A stretch of DNA of 64,000 nucleotides from Pseudisothecium myosuroides (taxonomy: Eukaryota; Streptophyta; Bryopsida; Hypnales; Lembophyllaceae). The stretch covers positions 868,001 to 932,000 of the forward strand of contig OX637295.1 of NCBI GenBank assembly GCA_951799445.1, read 5' to 3'. The notes below the pieces were generated by a model that was not told the DNA's origin, made no database searches, and worked only from the letters and a program-made list of their open reading frames with translations. The translations under genes and the position numbers were made by a program. This document shows positions 13,079 to 24,435 of the stretch, piece after piece (within the stretch, counting starts at the first letter, position 1; each line of letters starts with the position of its first letter).

Positions 13079-13961
13079 GGCCTAGTTAACACTAAATTGA
13101 GGCATGAGGCCTGAGCCAAATTGGCTGAAATCAAAAAATCCTTGAAAAATGAGTTTACACAATGAAATGAGAGGTCACAATTCTCTAAGAAGGCCCAATG
13201 ACGTGGAGCGTACTTTTTCCTATGTAGTAGCAGAAGTCTTCAAATTTTGAGCCTTTCGAATTATAGGTTAGGTGCACCTCAATGAGGTGGATTAATTGAA
13301 ATTCTAGAGTCTTTTTTGAAAAAAACCATTTTGCAACATCTATTTATATTTTTGCCATTTCATGTCTTCTTAGTGGTTTATACAAATCCAAAGGTCATGA
13401 CTTCCAAGAGCAATATTTCTCAATGGTAAACAAGGGGAATTGAAGGAGACATTTCTCAATTTTTTGACCCCCTCACTTTTTGTATAAACCTAGCCTAAGG
13501 CTTTTCCCAACTTGTTGAAGTCATTGAAGCCACAGTTTCTCCTTTTTTTTTTGTAGTTTATTGATTTCATGTTTTCAGAATGTTTTGTAGGTAATTTAGG
13601 ATCTTTGATTTCAAATGAATAAATTCATTTTTTCCAAATTAGATCACTTGGTGGTAATGTAGGATCACCTTAAACTGAGCAAATTTGTTTGACAAACATT
13701 ATTATATATCAAAGAGCTTTCATTTTTTAATCATTTGAAGACAAATTTTAACTAGAATGATGCAAAATCTAAGAATGTTTTTTAAATAAAATATACAAAA
13801 GTTGTAAGAGGACAAACTTGGATTGGTAGATAATCTAAAATTGTGCCCTAATTGGCCTAAGTATGTCCACACTTTGAGCATTGTGCAACAAGCATCTATT
13901 TATTTACTAGATTGTTTAGAACTCTATTTGAAACATATACTATGAGTTGGATGATCCTACT
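13079..13961. other. AT-rich DNA, no gene seen
   Basis: This lies between two transposon copies. No coding frame or structured repeat that I can support. Confidence 0.4.
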
Positions 13962-14640
13962 TTAATCCTGTAAAGACCAAGGCCTTTTTCTTTTGTCAAA
14001 AAACATTCAAAATTGCCATTTCTATTGTAAGGTGCAAAATTTTAAAAAATTAAATTTTTGCACTACAAATTTTGAATTTCTAATATTAAATGTTGAAGAA
14101 CTGAGTTGAGATTTTGGAGAAAACAATTTAAAGATCAACAACTTGATTTTCATTCTTAAAAGAATTGTTAAGAAAAAATTGGTAGGAGATGGAAGGAAAA
14201 AATAAATCATTAACAATTCTAAGATGGAATTAAAACGCACTAATTCCAATGGATATATTGTTTTAATAAGCAAACTAAACCATGTGGAATTTTTAATTGT
14301 AAAAATTGAACTCCAAATGAATCCTATAAGTTATTTTTTTAAGGAGATGCTTTGATTGCCTCCAAAAGAAGACTTTCTATAACTTTCTCACCACTAGTCC
14401 GAATAGAATGAATCAAATCTTTTTATGTAGACAATTTTTTTTCTATAACTAAAGAAACAAAATTTCAAAAAAATTATTTTGAATTTTTGTGATTTTTTTG
14501 TTCTAACTAGTGAACCCATTTTGAGCTTAGGGTGACATAACTTTGTTCCCTATCACCAATTGAAATAAAAAAGTAATTTTAAAAGTGCTAATGTGTTTTT
14601 CTATCTTCAAAAAATTCAAAAAATCACTCCAAAAATTGTG
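13962..14640. mobile_element. Truncated TTAA-type element
   Basis: The left end is degenerate (TTAATCCTGTAAAGACCAAG) but is followed by the family's CCAAAAAACATTCAAAATTG block and further collinear blocks down to about 14640. No GGGGTTAA right end follows, so the element is truncated or too eroded on that side. Confidence 0.55.
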
Positions 14641-16412
14641 ATCATAGCAACATGCTTGAGCATTAAAGTGAACACTTGGTTTTTTAAGGATTAAAAAATA
14701 AATTCCTCCATTTATCACCCAGATGAAAAAGCATAAGGCCAATGGGTTATAGCCTAGCTTTCTTCAACCATATAAAGGGCCATCCATCTCTATCCCTTAC
14801 ATACATTTAGCATGACGAGTGCTAACCTTTGTCGATTATTGCATTCCATGAATGGCAATTAACTGGAAAAGAATAAGGCATGGAGGTCATTGTAAGTGTC
14901 TCATTTGTTTTTTGGCCGCTTCTTCAAATTTGGAGTATTCTTGGCCACACATAATGCAGAGAATGTGACTTGATTCTTTTATGGACCAAGGGCAAAACAA
15001 CAGAATAAATCCTACAACAAATTACCAAAGATTTTTCTTGGTGTGCCTACATTTTACTCAAAGGCCAATCACCTACCATCCAAAATTATCATTCCCTTAC
15101 ATGCCATGCCAGCTTTGGCTTGTTAAATTGATTAGTCAAGGATGTCAATGTTTACATCAAGATTTAAGCATCATTGGTATCCCACTGTATTAAATGTGAT
15201 TATAGCAAGTGGAATCCAAGATACAAGAAAATGCAAATGGTATTTGTCTTGGTGTAAGCCCAAGAGAGTTTACATTCAAATTTAACAATGTCAATCTCAA
15301 GATCAATTCAAAAAAATAGAATTTGTAGTTGTGAGATTTAAAGCGCTATAGAACACCAAAATTCCCTTTAGCATTTTTCAAAAAAATAGGAAAAAAGCCA
15401 TTATATTAAACTCGATGTAAGCAACCCTTTACTCATGCCAATTTTTATATAATTTGAGCAATTGCATCACTATTAGAAAACAACTCATATCCCTAACTAT
15501 TAAAAGAGTCATCAATTTCTAAGAAAATATTCTTTCATAGATAGAATGAAGGAATGCAAGGAATATTGAACACAACAAATGTTTGAAAGATAAGGCAATG
15601 CAATTTAGACTTTTGCATTTTGAGTACATTTCATGGCATTGACTGGTTGGTAACAAAGTCAAGTGAAAGAAATACATTTGTATAAAAATATTAGCAATTC
15701 TTAATTATATTAGTAAAACCTCAAGATGCATTATTTACTGCTAAAAAATTCAATTTTTTTGTTGATTAGGTCGCGTTGATTTGGGACACTTCTCTATTGA
15801 TTTGGATAGTAATCTGTCCAAATCAACAGAGAAGTGACCCAAATCAATGCAACCTAATCAACAAAAAAATTGAAATTTCTAGTAGTGATTGCAATTAATT
15901 TCTTTACATGAAGGTATAAGATCATTACATCATTTGGCATTGACTATATGGAATATGGTGAATTTTATTGTATGCATTGGATTACCACTTGTGAATTTAA
16001 TTGACTAATATTTGTTTGGTACGGTGTCAATGAATTTAAGTATATGCTACCATAATTTTTTTTAACTACTTTAGATCAATCTGAGTAAATACCTAGAATT
16101 AGTGTCATATAATTGCCTTCTGATATAGATCAACCCTATTTGCATTTGGCAGAGATGTACTTTTATTTGTTTGCAATGTGAGATTAGAATGAAGAAATCT
16201 ATACACTCAAAATGGATAGTAATTGTTCTTTATATTTTTCTAAATTTTTCTCAAGATTAGCATTATTAAAGTGTGAAAAAAATGTGAAAAAAATTGCATA
16301 CGTGACTTCTATCATAGATTACAACTCTTCATCATGCAATGGATTCACAATTTTATTATTTCATACCATTGATTTGTAATTTTGCTAGACAAGAACATGA
16401 TTGATCTAAAGT
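14641..16412. other. AT-rich DNA, no gene seen
   Basis: No supported gene. The only discrete structure is the short MITE at 15737-15886. Composition changes at about 16400, where the duplicated CEP70 fragment begins. Confidence 0.4.
15737..15886. mobile_element. Short foldback MITE (150 bp)
   Basis: This is an almost complete hairpin. The arm containing CAATTTTTTTGTTGATTAGG is complementary to the arm containing CCTAATCAACAAAAAAATTG, with a loop near 15810. The ends ACTGCTA and AGTAGT are inverted. It is non-coding and its superfamily is unknown. Confidence 0.65.
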
Positions 16413-16735
16413 TTTGCGGAGATGATCCTTCTTCTAGTCCAAGCATTGCTCTTGCAAAGTTGTGGTACTCTGTACATTTGATGTAAACTGAATTCATACT
16501 GCCATGACGCCTTCCACCTTCGGGACTTCAAACAACATCTGTCAGCATCACAAAATTGCGACGGTTGGTTAGTCAGACTTGCAGCCAACTTCTATTACCA
16601 ATCATTTACCAAAAAATAGATCTCTCAGAGAGGTATTAGAATATCCCCATATGATGCATACCTGCGAATAAATTCGAAATAGGTTCCATTAATCCCTAAG
16701 AAACACAATTGTGCTGAAGAAACTAAAATATGTTC
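16413..16735 (-). pseudogene. Truncated copy of the CEP70 last exon and intron
   Basis: This is strongly similar to the CEP70 terminal exon at 29271-29453 and the following intron up to about 29645, starting at GCGGAGATGATC and running through TGTGGTACTCTGTACATTTG. The exon copy has lost bases near GATCCTTCTTCTAG and further substitutions and indels break its frame. The sequence matches none of the CEP70 region beyond about 16735. It is the leftmost of three copies of this exon in the window. Confidence 0.75.
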
Positions 16736-17747
16736 AAAATTTTTGTTTACAAAGTAAATGATCTCAATGAATAATACGGAGTAATTTACACACTCAGGTA
16801 CCCTGTCGATTGCATTCACTGAGTTGTAATCTTGCTGCTCATCAAGAATTACAGCAACATGTAACAGCGAGTACTTCAAACCGTAGAGCTCTACTGCATC
16901 ATGCTCCTGGAAGGTCTTTGGAAACAAGGAGGATCTGCAGAGCGACTCCAGGAATTCCTGTTCCAGGCACGTCATCCATTTACGATATCAGAATCTAAGA
17001 GAGTCGTCATTCCAAAGGCCGTTGCATGAAACATGAGGTCCATGGAGCAACAACCTAGAACGAGGCTGAATTGAAGTACCCCAATTCTGTTGTTTGCTTT
17101 CCTTCGCAGAATACGAGCTAATTTGTCCAGCCTGGTGTGGCAGTCTTAACAAGCAGAGTGCCAGAACTTCAAAGTGAGCGACGCAGCTGCGTCTCCTTGT
17201 CAAAACGTGGGAGTAGAACTTATAGGATTCCCGCAATCACTATCCACGTTCGTTCCATAGATGAGGCTCTCGGAATTTTTCCACTACAGTGTCGCCCAAG
17301 GGTTCAACATTCGGCACTAATCAAAAACCTTCGAAGTTCAGTTTACAACGCAAACGCCAAATATCATCCAGAAGGTCATTGAACTCCAACTAGCCTGAGT
17401 GAAAATGAGGAAGTCGGAAGCAACCCAAACTCCGCTGCTAAAGAAACCAGACAGTAGTAGTCCTCAAACAGATCAGATTAAAAAAGGCTTGCAGAACATG
17501 TACAACGTTCACGAATTGATTACAGCATCATTATTGCTGATGGATCAAAGAGGATGCACTCTCAGGAAGCAAACCAGGTCCTTAGAATGAGGGGCAAAGT
17601 AGAGTTTAACTCAAGATCTCAGGAACACAAGAAAAATCTACAAACGACAAAACAATTTCTTTACGTGAGGATGTAGTTCTATAAACTCAAGGAATGTCCC
17701 GAGATTATACATGTCCGACATCTGCGGAAAGAATTCAGCATCCACAC
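16736..17747 (-). other. Unrecognised moderate-GC region with exon-like segments
   Basis: On the minus strand the stretch about 16912-16803 looks like an exon: it follows an acceptor-like CTTCCAG, translates with the block LYGLKYSLLHVAVILDEQQD, and ends at a GTACCTGAG donor. Another open stretch lies at about 17236-16988. I recognise no family. The part near 17300-17370 (TTCAACATTCGGC...) also occurs downstream of glycosyltransferase copy 2 (27390-27450). The rest (about 17380-17740) has no counterpart there. It could be a fragment of another gene carried in the duplicated block. Confidence 0.3.
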
Positions 17748-19091
17748 TTAAGCCTCGACTTTACTAACTGCACTCAAATTGCCGTCTTTGTAAATCTTGG
17801 ATTTCTCTAGTGTCAGGTTGCGCCGGTCAGTCGCAACCGCTCTTGAAACGGATTTGCGGATGACGTCGAGGCCATCAAGAAGGCCCGGGATCGTGACGCT
17901 CGAAGGAGCCTTCTGCCCTCGCAGGGCGCGCAGCGCGGTAGCCATGCGCAGCGGATCGTGGCCGCTTTCGTCCGCCACAATGTAGCTGATAAGTCCGAGC
18001 TGCTCTGCCTGGACGGCCCGAATCAACTGCTCCTTGTCTGACCGGCGGCGCGGCACGATCAGGGACGGCTTGTCGAAGGACAGGATCTCGCAAAACGTGT
18101 TGTATCCGCACATGGCCACAATTGCCGTGGCCTTGCTCATCAGAATCTCGACCTCGGTGTCGAAAGAGATGGCGTCGAGCTTGGGGTGGCGCTGAATGCG
18201 CTCCATGAAGTCGCGGCGACGGTCGCCGTTCATGTGCGGTCCGAAGACGATCAACGCCGGTAGTTCCATTCCCGGGTCGGCCTCGTAGGCGGCAATCACC
18301 CAATCAATAACCTCCTGGCCGTCGCCGCCCCCACCCGCGGTCACCAGGATGAACGGGAGTTGCGAGAAATTTGGAAAGTTCTTGTTTAAGGGGAGCTGGG
18401 GCAGCTCTCGCCGGAGATACCCGGTATAGGTAATGCGCTCCACCAGCCGCGCCGAGACGTTCAGTTCTGCGAATGGCCGGTAGATCTCCTCGAGGCCATG
18501 AACCCAGATCTCGTCGTAGTAGCGCTCGAGCGACTCTATGGCCCCGTAGCGGTTCCAATCCGGTAAGAACTGACTGGGTTCGTCTATTATGTCGCGTGCG
18601 CTAAATACAATGTGGCAGCCGCGTGCTCTGAGCAGCTGTAGCGCCGGCACGATCTCGCCCATGAATCCGCTCGGCTTGTAGTCGATGATGAAGATGTCGG
18701 GGTTCAGAGTCTCGGCCGTCTGCAAGATCAGCGCCCGGCGCAGCCCAACGACCTCTTCGATCGACATATTGAGGGCACGGCTGATACAGACACCGGTGCC
18801 GTGAATCTTTTCCACGCCCGGCACGCAAACGAAGTCGACGCCATTTCTGAACTTGAAGCTGCGGATCAAAGATGATCCGGACAGGATCACAATCGAGCTC
18901 CCAGGCCACTCGCGAGCCAGGGTATTGGCGATGGTTCGCGTGCGTCTCACGTGACCGAGCCCAAATGCGATGTCGAAAGAGTACATGAGAACCCGGATGT
19001 GCTTCGCCGAGCGCACATGTTCGACTCGCTCAGTCGGCATGCTCGAATTCCAAGTCGTGGATATCTGCGCTTTACGTACGGTGCCAATCAA
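17748..19091 (-). CDS. Bacterial-type GT-B glycosyltransferase, copy 1
   Basis: Single-exon gene for a predicted glycosyltransferase resembling the bacterial MurG-like / COG4671 group, which transfers a sugar from a nucleotide donor; acceptor unknown. An upstream ATG at 19091 gives 447 residues. The ATG at 19040 is preferred because copy 2 has a stop just upstream of the equivalent ATG, and both copies then give exactly 430 residues. Visible motifs (numbered from 19040): N-terminal Rossmann-like half with FGLGHVRRT at 26-34, a glycine-rich loop VTAGGGGDG near 230-238 at the start of the second half, MCGYNTFCE near 310 and a basic PRRRSDKEQLIRA segment near 327-340, where GT-B enzymes bind the donor. 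No signal peptide or membrane helix is evident. The gene is intronless and markedly GC-rich beside AT-rich, intron-rich neighbours, which suggests bacterial origin. It is about 94% identical in protein to copy 2 by eye. Confidence 0.85.
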   Translation of the reverse strand: MIGTVRKAQISTTWNSSMPTERVEHVRSAKHIRVLMYSFDIAFGLGHVRRTRTIANTLAREWPGSSIVILSGSSLIRSFKFRNGVDFVCVPGVEKIHGTGVCISRALNMSIEEVVGLRRALILQTAETLNPDIFIIDYKPSGFMGEIVPALQLLRARGCHIVFSARDIIDEPSQFLPDWNRYGAIESLERYYDEIWVHGLEEIYRPFAELNVSARLVERITYTGYLRRELPQLPLNKNFPNFSQLPFILVTAGGGGDGQEVIDWVIAAYEADPGMELPALIVFGPHMNGDRRRDFMERIQRHPKLDAISFDTEVEILMSKATAIVAMCGYNTFCEILSFDKPSLIVPRRRSDKEQLIRAVQAEQLGLISYIVADESGHDPLRMATALRALRGQKAPSSVTIPGLLDGLDVIRKSVSRAVATDRRNLTLEKSKIYKDGNLSAVSKVEA

Positions 19092-20039
19092 TTGCGCTCG
19101 CAGTGATGACCGTATTTACACCAATTTCGAGCTGCAAATCCGGAATAGTGACGATTGCTAACAAATAGGATCTTACTGAAACGCGCATAAGCAAGTGTCA
19201 TGCGTAAGTCAATGTTGACAAGTGTCTAGCTGGGGATCTACCGATATGTCTCCGGGCTTGCATGCTGCAGATCTCGAATGTACTGAATTTGGACGTTATT
19301 CAGCACAAGAATGTCGTGCGATATTTTGTTGAGCACTAAATTGGGGTGCCTACCCTAAGAGTGTAGATGTAGCCAGAGCTGGAAGTAATTGATGCTCTTT
19401 GGATTGGGTCGACCTTAACTTATTTGGATGCAGAGAGAATATCAAGTTAGATGGAGAAAATTTGCTGAGATGGGCCCGGGCCCCCCTCCTTGTTGACTAG
19501 TCCTAAGTATTAGGGCAATTGTGGCCATGCGTGATTGGACAGTGATTGTGATTGTACACTTGTCACATTCTGAAGCTTGCGCAAATACAGGATTCTGAGT
19601 GTATTGTGGCCAACCATAATCCACTTAGTGCACTGAGTGTATTGATTCATGCATTGCATTCTTGAGTCGCCCACGGGCAGCAAGCTTCATGCGTAACTAA
19701 GTTAAGCCTATTGATGTTGTGTCCAGCTGGGGATCTACTGATGTGCCTCCGAGCTTGCTGCAGATCGCGAATGTAACTTACTGAAAATGGGTAAACGTAT
19801 TCAACACAAGAATCTCTTGCGGCAGGCGCGACTCACACCAGACTCTAACCCGGCGCCACGAAACCATTTCTCGGACCCTTCAACTTCCACTGGCTAGCAA
19901 CACTGTACATTGTAAAAAATTTCCACTGCTTGGATTTTTGGGCAGTTGCCCTTCGGCAGGGAAGTCTTCCACTGAACATTACTCACAAGAAGTTTTAGGC
20001 TCACTATTTTACATGAAGTTGGCAAAAAGGTGTCATTCT
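19092..20039. repeat. Glycosyltransferase 5' flank, copy 1
   Basis: This parallels the sequence upstream of copy 2 (28755-29270) and the orphan flank at 22130-22570. Shared landmarks are GCAAGTGTCATGCGTAAGT, TGTTGACAAGTGTC, GGGGATCTACTGATATGCCT and CCCGGCGCCACGAAACCA. The first three occur here at about 19190-19255 and again at about 19680-19760, so this copy contains an internal partial duplication. It presumably carries the glycosyltransferase promoter, and also what lies just past the CEP70 stop in the parental arrangement. Confidence 0.65.
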
Positions 20040-22130
20040 TGAACTACATTCTCCCATGCGACATGAGGAAGTTCACAGCGGAGATGATCGTGTTAGGTCC
20101 TTCTTCTTTGTCTGGTTCAAGCATTGAGCTCAGTGCTCTAGAAAAGTTGTGGTACTCTGTACATTTGAGGTAAACTGAATTCATTACTGCCATGACCGGT
20201 CGCCCTCCAAGGTGATTGCCCGAAACACCTGTACTGTCTAGTTGCGTTTTTTTTTGGACCGCTATAACTTTTGCTATAACTTCTGATTTATAGGTTCAAT
20301 GCCAAAACCAAAAAAATGCTTCCTAGATGTCCTGATTGTAATTGTATCCTTTATTTTTCAGAAATTAAAAAAAATCAATTTGTATTTAAAATTCAATTTT
20401 GTTAATTTGTCACACTTTGACGTTTAGGGATTTTTAGTACTATTGAGCAGTTTAAATTAATGATTTTCAATTGAAATTTCTATGGTATATTCCCCTAGTA
20501 GGTAGACATCTTCATGCCAAAGATCATTTAAAAATACATTATTTTATACCCTCCACAGTTGTGCAAGTAGGCCTCCCTTGCGTGTGCACTTGTGAACAGT
20601 AGAAATGATTTTCACTTCATTTTTTTGGTCAAATCTCATCACCAAGAAGTCCTCCCAAATGGCCAATTTTTAGTTTTGTTCAAAATTATTTTTTCTATTT
20701 TCTACAAATTAAAATGTCGAAGGATGTATTTTCTTCTTCGTTAGAGTAGTCTGCAGAATTGTTCCAGAAAATACATCCTTCGACATTTTAATTTGTAGAA
20801 AATAGAAAAAATAATTTTGAACAAAACTAAAAATTGGCCATTTGGGAGGACTTCTTGGTGATGAGATTTGACCAAAAAAATGAAGTGAAAACCATTTCCA
20901 CTGTTCACAAGAACGCACACAAGGGAGGCCTACTTGCACAACTGTGGAGGGTATAAAATAATGTATTTTTAAATGATCTTTGGCATGAAGATGTCTACCT
21001 ATTAGGGGAATATACCATAGAAATTTCAACTGAAAATCATTAATTTAAATTGCTCAATAATACTAAAAACCCCTAAACGTCAAAGTGTGACAAATTAACA
21101 AAATTGAATTTTAAATACAAATTGATTTTTTTTAATTTCTGAAAAATAAATGATACAATTACAATCAGGACATCTAGGAAGCATTTTTTTGGTTTTGGCA
21201 TTGAACCTATAAATCAGAAGTTATAGCAAAAGTTATAGCAATCCAAAAAAAAACGCAACCAGACAGTACAGGTGTTTCGGGCAATCACCCTCCAACTTTT
21301 GGGCTTCAAACAACATCGGCAAAATTGCGCTGGTTGGTTAGTCAGTCTTGCAGCCAACTCGTTTTACCATCGTGAAAGAAAACGTGAAGTCTAGGACATT
21401 GTCGTCACAATTGAGGCACCTTTTACGAGTCTGAAGGATACTGTTGAAGCTACTGGTAAACTTGGGTACATTCATAATGTAATTATGCGTCGAAGTGGAC
21501 AAGTTATCGGACTTCAGATTGGGAGCAGCTGATCCCAATATGTTTCTAGGTCTGAGGCAAGTGCCTGTTACGAGCACGTACCCAGAGCAGCAATGTATAT
21601 ATTCTGCACAGCGTTTATTTAAGTTGGGAGGCATACAGATATTGGGCCAGGGTGAGAAAACTAGTTACCAACCTGTATGTTGCTTTTGTTGTGAGGTAGT
21701 CGTGCTCAACATCAACAAGGTTCTTAACACATCCGATCATCACGCGAATGTTCATCTCAGGCTCGGGTTCTGAATTCTTGTCAGCCCTTTCCCACAGCAT
21801 GCTCACTAAGGTATCCTGCTTTACAACCATATATGGAGTGGCTGATTGAGTATATGATTTAACTCCCGAGAAATGACAAGATATTAAAAGTTGACACCTC
21901 AAGATTGAAGCAAATGACGTGCTCGAGACGCATGAATAACTCCAAGACGAAGCACTGTTCATTAGATGTCTAATTGTTGCAGTAAAAAGAATGCTGGCAA
22001 TGCAGTATCGCGCATTATGATTACAATGATTATGATTAAGATTATGATTGTGGCTATATGATTTCAGCCAACATCAGCGTGGGGGGTGGGGTGAAGACAA
22101 ACTAAAGAGATATGCTTACTTTGACATCTG
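20040..22130 (-). pseudogene. Duplicated, broken 3' end of CEP70
   Basis: Duplicate of the CEP70 3' region. The terminal exon copy (about 20040-20210, continuing after 21289) is split by the foldback element at 20211-21289. The exon equivalent to 29736-29802 is deleted: sequence jumps from the counterpart of about 29515 to that of about 30130 at about 21370. The exon equivalent to 30426-30565 survives at 21673-21815 with an open frame, acceptor and donor intact and one extra codon. The similarity stops inside the equivalent of the 30875 exon boundary at about 22127. No promoter or upstream exons accompany it, so it is a non-functional fragment. Confidence 0.85.
20211..21289. mobile_element. 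Near-perfect foldback element, GGTGATTG family
   Basis: Two arms of roughly 520 bp are almost exactly inverted copies of each other around a short unique centre (about 20732-20769). Ends are GGTGATTGCCCGAAACACCT and its complement. Flanks give a target duplication CTCCAA (20205-20210 and 21290-21295), or CCCTCCAA if the last two element bases are counted as target. The uninterrupted target GCCCTCCAAGTTCGGGACTT is present in the intact CEP70 exon near 29427. High arm identity suggests a young insertion or ongoing gene conversion. There is no transposase; a 106-codon frame in one arm is arm sequence, not a conserved protein. Confidence 0.88.
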
Positions 22131-22570
22131 CCCTCTACGTACCGGTGCTAAGCAATTGTGCTCGCAGCGACGACCGTGTTTACGCCAATTTCGAGCTGCA
22201 AATCTGGAGTACTGAGGAGTGAGGAGTACTCCGTAGGATCTTACTGCAAGTGGCATAAGCAAGTGTCATGCGTAAGTCGATGTTGACAAGTGTCCAACTG
22301 GGGATCTACTGATATGCCTCCGGCCTCCGGGCTTGCATGCTGCAGATCGCGAATGTATTGTACAGTACTGAATTTGGGTATACGTTATTCAACTCAAGAA
22401 TCTCGTGCGGCAGTCGCGACTTAGAGCAGACTCTAACCCGGCGCCACGAAACCAGTTCTCGGGCCTATCAACTTCCACAGGTCAAACGTTCACAAGACAT
22501 GCTTCACTTTGTTCCGCACAAAATTGGGGTGCTGAGCGCATGGGAAATCCTGTCGGTCCCTATTTAAGCA
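22130..22570. repeat. Orphan third copy of the glycosyltransferase 5' flank
   Basis: It begins with the equivalent of the bases just upstream of the glycosyltransferase start (ATCTGCCCTCTACGTACCGG) and runs through the same landmarks as 19092-20039 and 28755-29130, but no glycosyltransferase gene follows on its left. Instead it joins directly to the CEP70 fragment at about 22127. It therefore marks a duplication breakpoint. Similarity fades after about 22500. Confidence 0.75.
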
Positions 22571-22683
22571 TACAAAATCCTTGCATGTGTGCACTAAGTT
22601 ACATATTTAGTAAATAATGTCACAATGTTCGTCTTGGCATAAGGGTGTGATTCTTGACCATGTCCTCAAGGTAGTTTACCTTA

Positions 22684-23093
22684 GGGCAACCCCACGGCAG
22701 ACACGCCCAACAGGTAGATCAATGGCCTCCTTGGCGTGGATTGTTGATATGGCCAGCACGTGTGGTCTTCCTCTACCCCAGAGAAATGAGACACGCCAAG
22801 AGCGAATTGAACAGGGACCCAAAAATCCAACCCAACACGTCATCAGCGTCGACCACTCAGCTCCTTTGCCCTCCTTCACGTGTTGGTACTTACCTCGAAA
22901 GCACAGCAAAAAGGTGAGCCAGAGTGCTTGGCGTGCCACGCTCAAGGCTTTGCATTTGGCCGGGCCTTCTTGAAATTTTGAAGTGGCCGGTTTGTTTTTG
23001 GAGCTTGGCGTGCCTGCCGTGGGGCGTCGCACCTAGCCTGGCTCGCCAACTCCCCGAGTTAGCCCCCCTTGGCGTGCTACTGTGGGGTTGCTC
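22684..23093. mobile_element. PIF/Harbinger-like MITE
   Basis: Ends GGGCAACCCCACGGCAG and the complement of the right end, GAGCAACCCCACAGTAG, are inverted repeats flanked by TTA on both sides (22681-22683 and 23094-23096). A TTA/TAA 3-bp duplication and G-rich ends fit PIF/Harbinger MITEs. The interior is unusually GC-rich with repeated CTTGGCGTG motifs and no conserved protein. Confidence 0.65.
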
Positions 23094-23102
23094 TTATGGA
23101 AG

Positions 23103-23837
23103 GGTGATTGCACAAAACACTAGAATGTACTATATATTTTATTATCTCACATTGTGTGTTGATTAGTTTTTTGGCCATAACTTTTGCGTTTTGACTCCAA
23201 ATGACTTAAAATTCACAGACGAGGTACTTAAGACTATTATACACCTTGTCTAATTTTTTTGAATTAAAAAAAAATTATCATTTAATAATAGACCTCAATT
23301 TTATGTCACATTTGCCAATTTTTTATTTATTTTTAACAAAGTAGTATCCAAAAAAACAAATTTGGAGTTGAAATTTAGAGAATATGATTTTGTAGTATAT
23401 TCTTAGGTACTGCTCAAAGGATTTTTAAAAATAATTAATAATACATTGTGCAGAAGTCTACAAAATGAGCCTCTTTCTACTTGCATTTCAAAACATGTAA
23501 AAATTAATTTTGGTGGTTATTTTGGTGAATGACCATCTCCACAAAATTGCTATATATGCCCAATTATTATTTATTTTTATCTAAATTTTTTCTTATTTTT
23601 TATTAATTAAAACATTGAAGTATCTATTTTCTTGAGATTTGGCACTCTTCTAATTCTCCTATTCAAAGAATTTTTTAAGGAATTTCCTTTGGCAGTTACC
23701 TTCATCTTAAAGGTGCATACATTGGCCATATTTTTTAATTAAAAAAATATATATTTTCCTAATTTTAAAGTATTGCAAAAAATTATGAATACTATTGCAA
23801 AACGCAACAAATGATACAAGTGTTTTGTGCAATCACC
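23103..23837. mobile_element. GGTGATTG-family TIR element
   Basis: Left end GGTGATTGCACAAAACACTA and right end AGTGTTTTGTGCAATCACC are inverted. Flanks TGGAAG and TGGAAA suggest an imperfect 6-bp target duplication, matching the 6 bp seen for 20211-21289. The interior is AT-rich and non-coding, about 735 bp. Confidence 0.7.
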
Positions 23838-23907
23838 TGGAAATATAATTCAATTTAGACTCTTTTGTAGTCTTATATGGTGTTAGAGCTAGGATTAGAC
23901 TTTTAGA

Positions 23908-24206
23908 CATTAGAGGAGATTTGAGGGGTCTAAGAGATTGTGAGTTCCTGGGCTACGGGAATTGTGGGAATGGTCTAGGAATGGCCTGGGAACTATAATC
24001 TGATGTGGCCAAGAAACTGCCACGTCAAAAAATAATATTTAATTAAATTTTTTAAATTTTAAATTAATTAAATTTTTTTAAATTTTAAATTTTTATTATT
24101 GTTTATTATTTTATTATTATTTTAATATTCTGACGGGACTGCGCTGGTTCACAGCAGGGAAACAATTCCAAAACAGTCTCTTGGACCCCTCAAATCTCTT
24201 CTAATA
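23908..24206. mobile_element. CATTAGA-family MITE
   Basis: Left end CATTAGAGGAGATTTGAGGGG is complementary to the right end CCCCTCAAATCTCTTCTAAT. An AT-rich centre is flanked by a GGGAATTGTGGGAATGG-type motif. It is a clear relative of the copy at 59900-60165. Confidence 0.7.
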
Positions 24207-24435
24207 ACCTGTAACACTTTGCATATATGATTAGAGTATGAAAACATATTTTGTGATGTTAATCTTAGATAGATGTTTTTATAAAGAATGGCTCATTTGA
24301 AAAGTTTTAGACAAGACATATTTCAATGTTTAAAAGCATAAATTAACAATGTTTCTCAAAGCAAAGAAACATAGCCCAATCATTTATAGAATTGAGCCAA
24401 ACCAAACACCACCTATCGTTTTCTCAACAAAAAAC

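Noticed and set aside
17875..18909. Additional minus-strand frames inside glycosyltransferase copy 1 (and the same in copy 2)
   Set aside because: They are shifted readings of the GC-rich glycosyltransferase gene, Arg/Pro-rich and without domains.
17748..19091. Bacterial contamination or misassembly as the source of the glycosyltransferase
   Set aside because: Two diverged copies lie in conserved plant-type flanks, with duplicated CEP70 exons and transposons between them. A contaminant would not share these flanks. Long reads would still be the decisive test.
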